The notes: generated by a model not told the origin, from the sequence alone. DNA of 64,000 bases from Kribbella jejuensis (GCF_006715085.1 NZ_VFMM01000002.1:930001-994000), one strand, 5' to 3'; counted from the first letter of the stretch, positions 51,465 to 59,515 are shown. Program-made: numbers and translations.

Positions 51465-52340
51465 TCAGGCTTCGAAGTCTTTGCGGATTTCGAGGAGGAT
51501 GTCGCGGGTCTTGTTGGGTTGGGGTGCTGCGACGCAGAGGGATTCCATGGCGGCTGTGTACTGGTCCAGCTCTTCGAGCTTGTCCAGGTACAGGGCGCTG
51601 GTGAGGTGCTCGATGTAGACGGTGTCGGGAAGGTCGCTGTCCGGGAAGCGGAGGATGCTGAACGAGCCGCCGGCGGCTGCGTGGCCGCCGATCGACAGTG
51701 GTACGATCTGGAGGGTCACGTTCGGCATGTGCGACACCTCCATCAGGTGGTTCAGCTGGTCGACGATGACCTTCGTGCCGCCGATCGGGCGGCGCAGGGC
51801 GGCCTCGTCGATGACGGCCCAGACGCGGACCGGGTCCGATGCGCGGGTCAGCACCTCCTGGCGGTTGACCCGCAGGCTGATCCTGCGCTCGACCTCCTCG
51901 GCCGGGATCAGGCCGCGGCCGAGCTGGATGACGGCGCGGATGTACTCCTGTGTCTGGAGCAGACCCGGGATGAACTGCAGCTCGTAGATACGGATCAGCT
52001 GCGCGGACGCCTCGAGGTCCAGGTAGGAGTGGAACCAGCTGGGCAGCACGTCGCCGAAGCGGTGCCACCAGCCGGGGTTGTTCGCCTCCCGGGCGAGAGC
52101 AAGCAGCCGCTCGCGCTCCTCGTCGTCGTCCAGGCCGTAGAGCTTGAGCAGGTCGGCGACGTCGCGTTCCTTCAGGCCGACACGACCCAGCTCCATCCGG
52201 CTGATCTTGGACTCCGACGAACGGATCTCCCACCCCGCGTCCGACCGGCTGATGCCGGCCGCCACCCGCATCCGGCGAAGGTGCCCTCCGAGAATGATCC
52301 GCAGCGTGGTCGGCCCGCTTTGCGCGCCCGACTCCGTCAC
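51465..52340 (-). CDS. XRE-family regulator with DUF5753 domain
   Basis: This regulator has 291 residues. The N-terminal HTH reads LGGHLRRMRVAAGISRSDAG with SSESKISRMELGRVG. The long C-terminal DUF5753 domain begins about residue 100 (LEASAQLIRIYELQFIPGLL, then TQEYIRAVI). In streptomycetes such proteins work with small DUF397 partners as in the WhiJ/BldB group that controls development. A DUF397 gene lies 1.1 kb away. I prefer GTG 52340, five bases after GGAGG, to the GTG at 52346. Confidence 0.9.
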   Translation of the reverse strand: MTESGAQSGPTTLRIILGGHLRRMRVAAGISRSDAGWEIRSSESKISRMELGRVGLKERDVADLLKLYGLDDDEERERLLALAREANNPGWWHRFGDVLPSWFHSYLDLEASAQLIRIYELQFIPGLLQTQEYIRAVIQLGRGLIPAEEVERRISLRVNRQEVLTRASDPVRVWAVIDEAALRRPIGGTKVIVDQLNHLMEVSHMPNVTLQIVPLSIGGHAAAGGSFSILRFPDSDLPDTVYIEHLTSALYLDKLEELDQYTAAMESLCVAAPQPNKTRDILLEIRKDFEA

Positions 52341-52784
52341 ACCCACCTCCCAGCGGCCCCAGCGATCGTCATCAACCTCACCCGCAGGTGCACATCATCG
52401 CACGCGGCGACGCTGATCTACCGAAGTTCTGACAAAACAGCGGCGAATCCGGAGCGCTGATCACGGAGGGTAAGCCTAGCCGACGCAGCTCCGGATCAGT
52501 TTGTCAGTACATGTAAGCATGCCAGAACGGTGTCGAACGCCGTTCGGCAGGCTCGATCGCGCCGGTTTCAGGCGGAGAGAGGGGCAAAGTGGTCTCGAAA
52601 TGGAAAACGTGCGGATGCACGTGCATCGGGCGCTTGCATTCGCCGCGTGCCGACGCCATGATTACTTCATGCACAGAAGGTGAGCTGGCTCTCGCGAAAC
52701 GTGACATCGCGTGAACCGGCAGGCCGGTCCTACAGAGCGCGCCGACGGCCCCCGTCGGCTTGACTGGTTGGGGAACCCGAGTCG
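52341..52784. other. Gene-free 444-bp stretch upstream of the XRE gene
   Basis: No convincing gene is seen. The stretch is locally AT-richer than its surroundings and holds palindromes, including TACATGTA near 52507 and the operator-like site at 52614. Short open frames on both strands (52501-52683 plus, 52504-52707 minus) lack ribosome-binding sites and read through the palindromes. Confidence 0.6.
52614..52639. promoter_or_regulatory. Operator-like site GATGCACGTGCATC plus TTGCAT
   Basis: The perfect 14-nt palindrome GATGCACGTGCATC (52614-52627) is followed seven bases after its 13-nt core by TTGCAT (52634-52639). The same core and half-site recur in the same order before the DUF397 gene at 53682, which points to one shared regulator. 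Confidence 0.6.
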
Positions 52785-52979
52785 ATGAACGACGACGACA
52801 GTGAGGTTGTGGAGCAGACCGCCACGATGTCCGGCGGCCGCGCGCCAGAGGAGCTCACCGAGCGGGAGATCCAGGATCTGGTCGCGCGTTGCCCCGAGCA
52901 ACAGCGCTGGGCCTTCGAGGGCTGGTTGCGCGGTGTCCGCCAACTCGACGGCGACCCGATCGTGAGCCTGGCCCCATGA
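52785..52979 (+). CDS. Small acidic hypothetical protein, 64 residues
   Basis: The product is acidic at the N-terminus (MNDDDSEVVEQTATMSGG) and contains LTEREIQDLVARCPEQQRWA, a helical segment. I do not recognise the family. GGGGAA nine bases before the ATG could act as a weak ribosome-binding site. It is followed closely by another small gene (the stop overlaps a possible upstream ATG of that gene), so the two probably form a unit. Confidence 0.55.
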   Translation: MNDDDSEVVEQTATMSGGRAPEELTEREIQDLVARCPEQQRWAFEGWLRGVRQLDGDPIVSLAP

Positions 52980-53008
52980 CCACCGACAGACCCACAGGAG
53001 GACGGAAG

Positions 53009-53194
53009 ATGGTGCGGATCTGGCTGGGCGACCACCTGATCGCCGAGTACGTCGCCGAGCCGGACCGCGCCTCGCGGTACCAGCGGGTGATGACCCCGAA
53101 GTTCACCGGATTGCGAATCACCGTTGACAATGCGGCCACCGGTAAGGCTTCGGAGCTGCCGAGCGAACAGCTCTGGCCGCTGACCGTCCAGTAG
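53009..53194 (+). CDS. Small hypothetical protein, 61 residues
   Basis: The product begins MVRIWLGDHLIAEYVAEPDR and is rich in beta-forming residues through LRITVDNAATGKASEL. No family is recognised. The ATG at 53009 is chosen because AGGAGG stands eight bases upstream. An ATG at 52976 overlaps the previous stop (ATGA) and would add 11 residues, but then the strong ribosome-binding site would lie in coding sequence. A 17-bp terminator follows. Confidence 0.6.
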   Translation: MVRIWLGDHLIAEYVAEPDRASRYQRVMTPKFTGLRITVDNAATGKASELPSEQLWPLTVQ

Positions 53195-53215
53195 TCCGAA
53201 CCTGCCCCTCAGGCA

Positions 53216-53256
53216 CGCCCGGGCCGACTCTCGCCGGAGAGTCGGCCCGGGCGTTT
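53216..53256 (+). terminator. 17-bp hairpin terminator with TTT tail
   Basis: The arms at 53216-53232 and 53237-53253 pair perfectly around a 4-nt loop GCCG, followed by TTT. It ends the transcript of the two small genes at 52785 and 53009. Confidence 0.88.
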
Positions 53257-53337
53257 CCATGTGCCCGTACGACGTCCCTCCGGCGGCCGGCGGCTCTGTA
53301 GGTACGACACCCGTACCGCCGCAGCGCAGACACCAGA

Positions 53338-53375
53338 AAGGGCCCCTTCGTCACTCGCCTGGCGAAGGGGCCCTT
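53338..53375 (-). terminator. 13-bp hairpin terminator for the DUF397 gene
   Basis: AAGGGCCCCTTCG (53338-53350) pairs with CGAAGGGGCCCTT (53363-53375). It lies 45 nt beyond the DUF397 stop on the minus strand. The + strand also continues with CTT, so it may act in both directions. Confidence 0.75.
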
Positions 53376-53419
53376 GCTTCGGTACTACTGAGTATTTCTG
53401 TGTACTGCTCTTCTGATGC

Positions 53420-53653
53420 TCAGACGAGGTAGTCGAACTCGCCGTCCTGGACGCCACCGAGGAACGCCTCGATCTCGGCCTTGGTGAACACCAGTGCCGG
53501 ACCGCTCGTGAAGCGCGAGTTGCGCACCGCGACGCCACCGTCCGGCAGCTTCGCGACCTCGACGCAGTTGCCCGACGGGCCGCTGCGCTGGCTCTTCTTC
53601 CAGCTCAACTCGAGGTTCGAGTCGCCTGGCATGCCGTTGTAGATCTCTGTCAT
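53420..53653 (-). CDS. DUF397 protein
   Basis: The 77-residue product shows the DUF397 signature: LELSWKKSQRSGPSGNCVEV, then AKLPDGGVAVRNSR, then LVFTKAEIEAFLGGVQDGEF. DUF397 proteins are small partners of XRE/DUF5753 regulators. The likely partner is the regulator at 51465. GGAAGG at good spacing precedes the ATG at 53653. The promoter region carries clustered palindromes, described separately. Confidence 0.92.
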   Translation of the reverse strand: MTEIYNGMPGDSNLELSWKKSQRSGPSGNCVEVAKLPDGGVAVRNSRFTSGPALVFTKAEIEAFLGGVQDGEFDYLV

Positions 53654-53681
53654 TTGTCTGCACCTTCCATATGCCGCTGCA

Positions 53682-53739
53682 GATGCACGTGCATTTGGCC
53701 TTGCATCTGCATCGTACACACTTTTGGCTCCTGTGTCCG
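53682..53739 (-). promoter_or_regulatory. DUF397 promoter with clustered GATGCA/TGCATC sites
   Basis: On the minus strand CGGACA (53739-53734), a 17-nt spacer and TACGAT (53716-53711) form a promoter. The core GATGCACGTGCAT (53682-53694) lies just after the expected start. TGCAGATGCA (53678-53687) and TGCATCTGCA (53702-53711) form a 10-bp inverted repeat interlocked with it, so several half-sites cover the -10 and start region. Confidence 0.65.
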
Positions 53740-53934
53740 CACCCTTACTTGTTGTGATCACGTCGCGGTCAAACGACTGTTTCTGTCACGGAGACGGTCG
53801 CGATGCGTGACTCTTTCCGGACCTTGGACCGGATGTGCATGAGATGCGCTCAGCTGGGTACGGTTCTCCTTGCAGGCATGACCGTGGTTCAGCGAAGTGC
53901 CACGCCGTGACGAGACAGTCGCGAGGTCATACCA

Positions 53935-54756
53935 ATGGTCACGAGCATCATGGAACGGGCTTCGGCCCACAGCGGCGCCCCCACTGATCGGGCCGCCCGC
54001 GAACGCGCTACCCGGGAACTCATGGAACGCCGGGCAGCAAGCAGCTCCGAAGAAGAGCGGCAGGAACTTCTCGAACAGGTCGTCGAACTGAACCTGGAGA
54101 TGGCCAAGGGCATCGCGCGCCGCTTCCGCGGCCGGGGCGCCGAGGCCGACGACCTGGAACAGGTCGCGTACCTGGGACTGGTGAAGGCGGCCCATCACTA
54201 CCGGCTGGAGGCGGACACCCCGTTCATCGGGTTCGCCATCCCGACCATCCGGGGCGAGGTCAAGCGGTACTTCCGCGACTGCGCCTGGACGGTCCGGATC
54301 CCACGCCGGCTGCAGGAGATGCAAGGAACGATCGCGAACAAGCTCCCAGAGCTTGAACAGGAGCTGAACCGCGAACCGACACCGGCCGAGCTGGCCGAAT
54401 ACCTCGAGGTCGAGGTCACCGAGGTCGAGCAGGCGCTGGCAGCCAAGGGCTGCTTCAACGTGCTGTCGCTGGACCGCCCCGCCGAGGCCGACGCCGAGCT
54501 GACGCTGGCCGACGTGGTCGCGGACGACGACGACGCGACGATCGATCAACTGGAAACAGTGGAGATGCTGGAGCCGGTACTCGCGGACCTCGGGGACCGC
54601 GACCGGCGCATCCTGCAGCTCCGCTTCGTCGAAGGCTGGACCCAGTCCGAGATCGGCGAGGACATCGGGGTCAGCCAGATGCAGGTCTCCCGGGTCCTTC
54701 GCCGGATTCTCGACGACCTTCGCGAAAAACTGGCACCCGAACAGGTAGCCGCCTAG
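53935..54756 (+). CDS. SigB/SigF-family RNA polymerase sigma factor
   Basis: This 273-residue sigma factor has region 2 (LEMAKGIARRFRGRGAEADD, then LEQVAYLGLVKAAHHY), region 3 (LPELEQELNREPTPAELAEY) and region 4 (DRRILQLRFVEGWTQSEIGE with VSQMQVSRVLRRIL). This layout is that of the SigB/SigF stress and sporulation group. No anti-sigma or anti-anti-sigma gene is adjacent, which is unusual for this family. GGGTAC at 53856 resembles the -10 of SigB-type promoters, but the -35 is poor. ATG 53935 is used. ATG 53950 is also possible. Confidence 0.92.
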   Translation: MVTSIMERASAHSGAPTDRAARERATRELMERRAASSSEEERQELLEQVVELNLEMAKGIARRFRGRGAEADDLEQVAYLGLVKAAHHYRLEADTPFIGFAIPTIRGEVKRYFRDCAWTVRIPRRLQEMQGTIANKLPELEQELNREPTPAELAEYLEVEVTEVEQALAAKGCFNVLSLDRPAEADAELTLADVVADDDDATIDQLETVEMLEPVLADLGDRDRRILQLRFVEGWTQSEIGEDIGVSQMQVSRVLRRILDDLREKLAPEQVAA

Positions 54757-54772
54757 CCGGCCTGATCAGCGG

Positions 54773-54812
54773 CCGGGGTGCTCTGGTGCAAGACAGTCGC
54801 CAGGCACCCCGG
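54773..54812 (+). terminator. Hairpin terminator after the sigma gene
   Basis: CCGGGGTGC, a bulged T and CTGG (54773-54786) pair with CCAG and GCACCCCGG (54800-54812), giving 13 base pairs. It starts 17 nt after the sigma stop. Confidence 0.75.
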
Positions 54813-54955
54813 GCCGTTGGGCCGCGATGATCAAGGCTGATCCCTCAAACCTGCTCCGAAGCCTCACCTCGACAAAACTCAGCGACTCGCTGGTTGCCGG
54901 ATCTCACTCCGGTGCGGGGGAGCGGCACAATAAGGGTGGACGAGGGGATGAGTCG

Positions 54956-55708
54956 TTGCTGTTGGCCTTGCGGATGCTCAAGACCGTGCCCGCGGACGCG
55001 GTCGCGGTGCTGCGTGCTTATCCACCGATGGTGGTGTGTTTCGCAGCTGCGTTGACCGGGACGGCGCTCGTGTTCGACGTCTTCTATCTGGTCGCGAGTC
55101 CGGGGCTGACGTTGGAGCTTGTCTATACAGTGCCCGTGCTTGCGGGCCTGATCGCCGGATTGGTTGCCGCGGCCGACGATGTCGGGCTCGAACGGCGCGT
55201 GTTGATGCGCACTGTCGGCGTGGCCGTTGCCTTCGGCATCACCAATGCGATCGTGGTCGCGATGATCGCCGCGATGACCCGCACCGACCCGTCGAACTGG
55301 GCGGCCGGTGGTCAGTCGGTCCTGTTCGCGGCCTGCACCGTGTTCGCCGTCGCGCTCTCGATCGTTGCCTGCCGCAAACTGATCGATGCACTGGGCATCG
55401 AGCTCAGCACCCGGCTCCCGCAGCGCCGTCCACCGCGCAGTCCGCTGGCGGCCGCCGCGGTCGCCGCGCCGCGCCCGCGCGTGAGTAAAGAAGCAGCCGC
55501 CCGGGTGGAGCCTGCACCACCACCCCCGCCCGTGGTAGAGCCTGACGAGGAAACCATCCCGCTCTTCGTCCCGCCGCCGCCCAGGATCGTCGACCTCGAC
55601 GAGGCCCGGCCGGTCGCGCCGACCGGCCCCGTCACGCCCCACATCTCGAGGTCCCGCCGCACAACCTCCCGCCGCCCCAACAAACCAGGCCGCCGCCCCG
55701 GCACCTGA
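54956..55708 (+). CDS. Membrane protein with disordered Pro-rich tail, unknown function
   Basis: The product (about 250 residues) has four hydrophobic helices, starting at PPMVVCFAAALTGTALVFDV, then VPVLAGLIAGLVAAA, GVAVAFGITNAIVVAMIAAM and VLFAACTVFAVALSIVA. A long Arg/Pro/Ala tail that is probably cytoplasmic follows. No family is recognised. The start is uncertain. TTG 54956 has GAGGGG eight bases upstream. Frames beginning at 54827 have poor third-position GC, so the first 40 codons there look noncoding. Confidence 0.6.
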   Translation: MLLALRMLKTVPADAVAVLRAYPPMVVCFAAALTGTALVFDVFYLVASPGLTLELVYTVPVLAGLIAGLVAAADDVGLERRVLMRTVGVAVAFGITNAIVVAMIAAMTRTDPSNWAAGGQSVLFAACTVFAVALSIVACRKLIDALGIELSTRLPQRRPPRSPLAAAAVAAPRPRVSKEAAARVEPAPPPPPVVEPDEETIPLFVPPPPRIVDLDEARPVAPTGPVTPHISRSRRTTSRRPNKPGRRPGT

Positions 55709-55798
55709 ACCGACCCCTCTGTTGGCCCCGGTGGGTGTGAACATCGGGTAGCCGGGACGGGGGAGCGGGAGCCACCTCTAGCTGGGAGACTGTCGCCC

Positions 55799-56902
55799 GT
55801 GTGGGATCTGATTGTGGTGGGGGCCGGGCCGGCAGGAGCTTCGGCGGCGTTGGGCGCGTTGGCGGCTGACCCGAGTTTGTCGGTGTTGATGGTAGACCGG
55901 CACGAGTTTCCGCGGGACAAGGCGTGTGGCGACGGGATCGCTCCGCACGTACTCGATCTGCTTGCCGGTGTCGGCGTGACCGGCATCCTGGACGACTGGA
56001 CCCCGGTCCGGCGGTTCGTGCTGACCCGGGGTGCGGTCGGCGTGGATCGGCAGATGGCGCGCCCGAACTGGGTGGTACCGCGGACGGTGTTCGATCATCG
56101 GCTCGTCGAGGCGGCACAGGCGGCAGGGGCGCACTTCATCCGCCGGCGGGTCCGCGGTCTCGCCGTCCGGAGCGGGTACGTCGACGTGGACGAGCTCGAC
56201 GCACGGTTCGTCGTCGGCGCCGACGGTGCGCATTCCGTCGTACGGCGTGAACTCGGCGCGAAACCCGGTCCGGTCGCGCTGGCGATCCGCGGCTACGCCC
56301 CGACACCACCGGCCCGCGCCGCGAGCCAGGTGATTGCCTACGGCCCCGGCAGGCAACCGTCGTACGCGTGGTCCTTCGACCGCGGCGACGGCTGGTCCAA
56401 CGTCGGGTACGGCGAACTCCTCGCCGGCACCCGCCCCACTCGCTCCGAGCTCCTCGAGAACCTGGAGACCCTGCTCCCCGGTGCGACCGAGGGCGGCGAA
56501 TCGTGGTGGGGTCACCACCTCCCGCTCGCCGGCTGGAGGTGGCGCCCGCAGCGCGGACCAGTACTGCTCGCGGGCGACGCGGCCGGCCTGATCAACCCGA
56601 TGACCGGCGAAGGCATCTACTACGCGGTCGCCACCGGCCTGCTCGCCGGCCGCTCGATCGCCGACGCGCTGCGCGCCGGATCCACCGACGCCGGTACGCC
56701 GTACCGTCGCCGTACGTCCCGCCTGCTCCGCCGGCACCTCCGCGACACCGCACTCGTCGCGCAGCTGAGCCGCTCCGACAAGATCCTCGACGCCGGTATC
56801 CGCGCCGCCGCCGACAACCAGCGGATCTTCGACGACCTGGTCGAACTAGGCCTCGCCGACGGCGGTCTCACCCGCCGCATGCTCAGCACGATCCTGCCCT
56901 GA
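55799..56902 (+). CDS. Geranylgeranyl-reductase-family flavoprotein
   Basis: This 367-residue FAD enzyme has LIVVGAGPAGASAALGAL at the N-terminus, FPRDKACGDGIAP, a signature of the group, and LLAGDAAGLINPMTGEGIYY near residue 260. Members saturate isoprenoid chains, for example the MenJ reductase of menaquinone or archaeal lipid reductases. Here menaquinone or another polyprenyl chain is the likely substrate, but this is not proven. The start is GTG 55799. The end overlaps the convergent regulator gene by 57 nt. Confidence 0.85.
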   Translation: MWDLIVVGAGPAGASAALGALAADPSLSVLMVDRHEFPRDKACGDGIAPHVLDLLAGVGVTGILDDWTPVRRFVLTRGAVGVDRQMARPNWVVPRTVFDHRLVEAAQAAGAHFIRRRVRGLAVRSGYVDVDELDARFVVGADGAHSVVRRELGAKPGPVALAIRGYAPTPPARAASQVIAYGPGRQPSYAWSFDRGDGWSNVGYGELLAGTRPTRSELLENLETLLPGATEGGESWWGHHLPLAGWRWRPQRGPVLLAGDAAGLINPMTGEGIYYAVATGLLAGRSIADALRAGSTDAGTPYRRRTSRLLRRHLRDTALVAQLSRSDKILDAGIRAAADNQRIFDDLVELGLADGGLTRRMLSTILP

Positions 56903-57685
56903 GTTCTTCACCGCGTAGTCCAGGACGTCGGCCACCCGTGAGACCGGCCAACCGAGCGTGCGGGCGACTGCGCGAATGTCCACAGTCGAGGAGACAACAG
57001 CAAGCACCGCCAGGCAGTCCTGGAAGCCGCTGCCACCCGACATCTCCTCGCTGAGCCGCTCGAAGAACTCCGCCATGTGCATCAGCCGCTCGCCCGCGGG
57101 CGTGTCCGGCCCGAGCAGCTCGATCCCCTCCGCCGCGGTCTGCGCCCAGTTGTGGTTGGTCCGCGCGCTCACCTCCCACGCCTTGAGCCAGACGTCGTCG
57201 GCGATGACGTAATGCTGCAGGCGGCGGACCGGATCGGGCTCGCGGTGCACCATCCCGACGCGTTCGAGGTACCCGATCGCCTTCGAGATCGACGCCGGGC
57301 TGACCCGCAACTCCCGGACGAGCTCGGCCGCGGTCAGCGTGCGCGAGTCCGACGTGTACAACAACGCGAGCACCCGCGACGCCATCCGCGGCAACCCACC
57401 GTCGACCATCATCGCCGCGAACCGCTCTACATAGTCCCGCCGCGGATCGACCGGTCGTACGTCGGCCGACGCGGAGGCCGTACGCCGACGACGCGCGCGT
57501 GACGCGGTCGCGTAGTGCGCGTGATCCGCCCGGTACCCACCCGCGCCGCCGTTCCGCGCGACCTCCCGGCTGATCGTCGACGTCGGCCGCTGCAGTTGCC
57601 GGGCGATCTCGGCGTACCCGAGCCCGCCGGCCAGCCCGGCCGCGATGTCGACCCGCTCCTGGTGACTCAACCTGCCGCCGGGCAT
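56846..57685 (-). CDS. Fusion regulator: IS30-type HTH joined to a MarR/GbsR-like domain
   Basis: This 279-residue protein combines two DNA-binding modules. Residues about 5-65 (LSHQERVDIAAGLAGGLGYA, then EIARQLQRPTSTISREVARN) match the HTH at the N-terminus of IS30 transposases, but no DDE catalytic domain follows. From about residue 85 a winged helix of the MarR/GbsR kind follows (LTAAELVRELRVSPASISKA), with a helical C-terminal part. I start at ATG 57685 because GGAGGA stands just before it. It faces the ABC exporter at 57839 and probably controls it. Confidence 0.8.
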   Translation of the reverse strand: MPGGRLSHQERVDIAAGLAGGLGYAEIARQLQRPTSTISREVARNGGAGGYRADHAHYATASRARRRRTASASADVRPVDPRRDYVERFAAMMVDGGLPRMASRVLALLYTSDSRTLTAAELVRELRVSPASISKAIGYLERVGMVHREPDPVRRLQHYVIADDVWLKAWEVSARTNHNWAQTAAEGIELLGPDTPAGERLMHMAEFFERLSEEMSGGSGFQDCLAVLAVVSSTVDIRAVARTLGWPVSRVADVLDYAVKNSGQDRAEHAAGETAVGEA

Positions 57686-57711
57686 CGAATCCTCCACGCA
57701 TTCATCGCCAG

Positions 57712-57751
57712 CTCATTGCAACGAATTGCATTCTTCAACATCCTCATTGCA
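57712..57751. repeat. Three phased ATTGCA repeats in the divergent promoter region
   Basis: ATTGCA occurs at 57715-57720, 57725-57730 and 57746-57751, spaced by 10 and 21 bp, so all lie on one face of the helix. The first and third are within the longer repeat CTCATTGCA. They lie just upstream of the fusion regulator start and are likely binding sites. Confidence 0.55.
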
Positions 57752-57802
57752 CAGAGTGCCATGTTTTAAAGGGACAAACGACATCAAAGATCGCAAGCTT
57801 GA

Positions 57803-57831
57803 TTGCCAATACAGTGAACGCAATCTAGCTT
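57803..57831 (+). promoter_or_regulatory. Promoter of the ABC exporter, leaderless
   Basis: TTGCCA (57803-57808), a 17-nt spacer and TAGCTT (57826-57831) precede the ATG by seven bases. GATTGC and GCAATC form an inverted repeat across the promoter (57801-57825), another possible regulator site. Confidence 0.7.
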
Positions 57832-57838
57832 CGGCGGC

Positions 57839-58687
57839 ATGGTGATGACAGTGGACGGTCTGCGGATGCGGTACGGCGACACCGAGGTCCTGCATGACGT
57901 GAGCTTCGACGCGCGGCCTGGTGAGGTGCTTGCCCTGCTCGGCCCGAACGGTGCGGGCAAGAGCACCACGATCGAGATCCTGGAAGGATTCCGGCTCCGC
58001 TCGGCCGGTCACGTCGACGTACTCGGCGTCGACCCGGCGACGGCCGACGAAGGCTGGCGCGCGCGGATCGGGATCGTGCTGCAGTCGTGGCGCGACCACG
58101 GCAACTGGCGCGTCCGCGAGCTTCTCCACCATCTCGGCTCGTACTACACGCCGTACCGCCAGCCCTGGCCCGCCGCCGAACTGCTCGCCGCCGTCGGACT
58201 CACCGACCGCGCGGAGCAGAAGATCAAGACGCTGTCCGGCGGTCAGCGCCGCCGCCTCGACGTCGCGATCGGGATCGTTGGCCGCCCCGACGTACTGTTC
58301 CTCGACGAGCCGACCACCGGCTTCGACCCGGAGGCGCGGTCGGAGTTCCACGAGCTGGTACGCGGACTCGCCGCGGAGCAAGGTACGACGATCCTGCTCA
58401 CCACCCACGACCTCGACGAGGCGAGCAAACTCGCGCACCGCATCCTGGTCCTGGCCGCGGGCCGGATCATCGCGTCCGGTACCACCGCCCAGCTGACCGA
58501 GGTGATCGCGGGCCAGGACGAAGTGCGCTGGACCGTCGACGGCCGGCCCTTCCGCACGTCGACCCCGGACGGTACGGCGTTCGTCCGCGAGTTGTTCCGG
58601 ACGTACGGCGATGCGCTCGGCGAACTCGAAGTACGCCGGGCCTCTCTCGAAGACACGTACCTCGCACTCGTCCGGGAGCAGGCGTGA
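57839..58687 (+). CDS. ABC transporter ATPase (drug/export type)
   Basis: This ATPase of 282 residues has Walker A GPNGAGKSTTIEIL, signature LSGGQRRRLDVAIGIVG, Walker B VLFLDEPTTGFDPEARSE and the switch His in LTTHDLDEASKLAH, as in the DrrA/CcmA-like group. The C-terminal extension is short (residues 220-282). It energises the permease encoded next (GTGA overlap). The substrate is unknown, although a neighbouring MarR-type regulator suggests an exported toxic compound or osmolyte. Confidence 0.92.
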   Translation: MVMTVDGLRMRYGDTEVLHDVSFDARPGEVLALLGPNGAGKSTTIEILEGFRLRSAGHVDVLGVDPATADEGWRARIGIVLQSWRDHGNWRVRELLHHLGSYYTPYRQPWPAAELLAAVGLTDRAEQKIKTLSGGQRRRLDVAIGIVGRPDVLFLDEPTTGFDPEARSEFHELVRGLAAEQGTTILLTTHDLDEASKLAHRILVLAAGRIIASGTTAQLTEVIAGQDEVRWTVDGRPFRTSTPDGTAFVRELFRTYGDALGELEVRRASLEDTYLALVREQA

Positions 58688-59508
58688 AACGCGGGTGGCA
58701 GCGCGGGCTGATCGAACTGCGGCAGTCCTTCACGAACGGCCCGGAGCTGTTCAGCCACTTCCTCTGGCCGGTGCTCATGCTGGTCGCGCTGTTCTTCCTC
58801 CGGCATCGCGACTTCGGGTCGAGCGGGCTGCTGCTCGGCGCGCTCGCCCTACCGAGCATCCTCGGCATGAACGCGGCGATGGGCATGGTCAGCATGAGCC
58901 AGCAACTGACCGCCGACCGCGAGGACGGGACGCTGCTCCGCGCCAAGGCCATACCAAACGGTATGGTCTGCTACCTCGTCGGCAAAGTGGTCTCGGTCGC
59001 GGGCGGGCTGCTCGTGGATCTGCTGATCTTGCTCGTTCCGGGTTTGTTGCTGGTGGACGGGCTGGCGGTCGGATCGGCGCACTGGTTCACGCTGGTGTGG
59101 GTGCTGCTGCTCGGTCTGGTCGCGACGCTGCCGATCGGGGCGATCCTCGGGTCGGTGTTCACGTCGGCGCGTTCGCAGGGGTTGATCCAGCTGCCGATGC
59201 TCGGGGTGATCGCGATCTCCGGCATCTTCTACCCGCTCACGGCACTGCCCGGCTGGCTCGCGTTCATCGGCCAGCTCACGCCGGTGTACTGGATGGGCCT
59301 CGGCATGCGGTCCGCGCTGCTTCCTCCTGAGGCGGTCGCGGTAGAGGTCGGCCACTCCTGGCGGCACCTGGAAACAGCCGGCGTGCTGAGCCTGTGGGCG
59401 ATCGCCGGCCTTCTCCTCGCACCCGTCGTACTCCGCCGAATGGCCCGCCGCGAATCCGGCTCCAAGATCGCCGAACGCCGCGAACGCGCCCTCCAACGCA
59501 TCGCATGA
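58684..59508 (+). CDS. ABC-2 type permease of the exporter
   Basis: This 274-residue membrane protein has six helices. FLWPVLMLVALFFL is the first. SMSQQLTADREDGTLLRAKA is the amphipathic loop typical of ABC-2 permeases. FTSARSQGLIQLPMLGVIAI and FYPLTALPGWLAFIGQLTPV follow. The GTG at 58684 overlaps the ATPase stop. It forms the membrane part of the exporter and is followed closely by an alcohol dehydrogenase gene. Confidence 0.9.
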   Translation: MKRGWQRGLIELRQSFTNGPELFSHFLWPVLMLVALFFLRHRDFGSSGLLLGALALPSILGMNAAMGMVSMSQQLTADREDGTLLRAKAIPNGMVCYLVGKVVSVAGGLLVDLLILLVPGLLLVDGLAVGSAHWFTLVWVLLLGLVATLPIGAILGSVFTSARSQGLIQLPMLGVIAISGIFYPLTALPGWLAFIGQLTPVYWMGLGMRSALLPPEAVAVEVGHSWRHLETAGVLSLWAIAGLLLAPVVLRRMARRESGSKIAERRERALQRIA

Positions 59509-59515
59509 TGGACCC

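Noticed and set aside
52501..52707. Short frames on both strands in the XRE upstream region
   Set aside because: They have no ribosome-binding sites, no recognisable features, and the palindromic operator accounts for part of their sequence (for example MHVH).
53856..53861. GGGTAC as a SigB-type promoter of the sigma gene
   Set aside because: The -10-like sequence fits, but no GTTT-like -35 is found at the right distance.
56846..57685. Remnant IS30 insertion sequence
   Set aside because: Only the HTH is IS30-like. No DDE domain, inverted terminal repeats or target duplication were seen, and the frame is intact as a fusion regulator.
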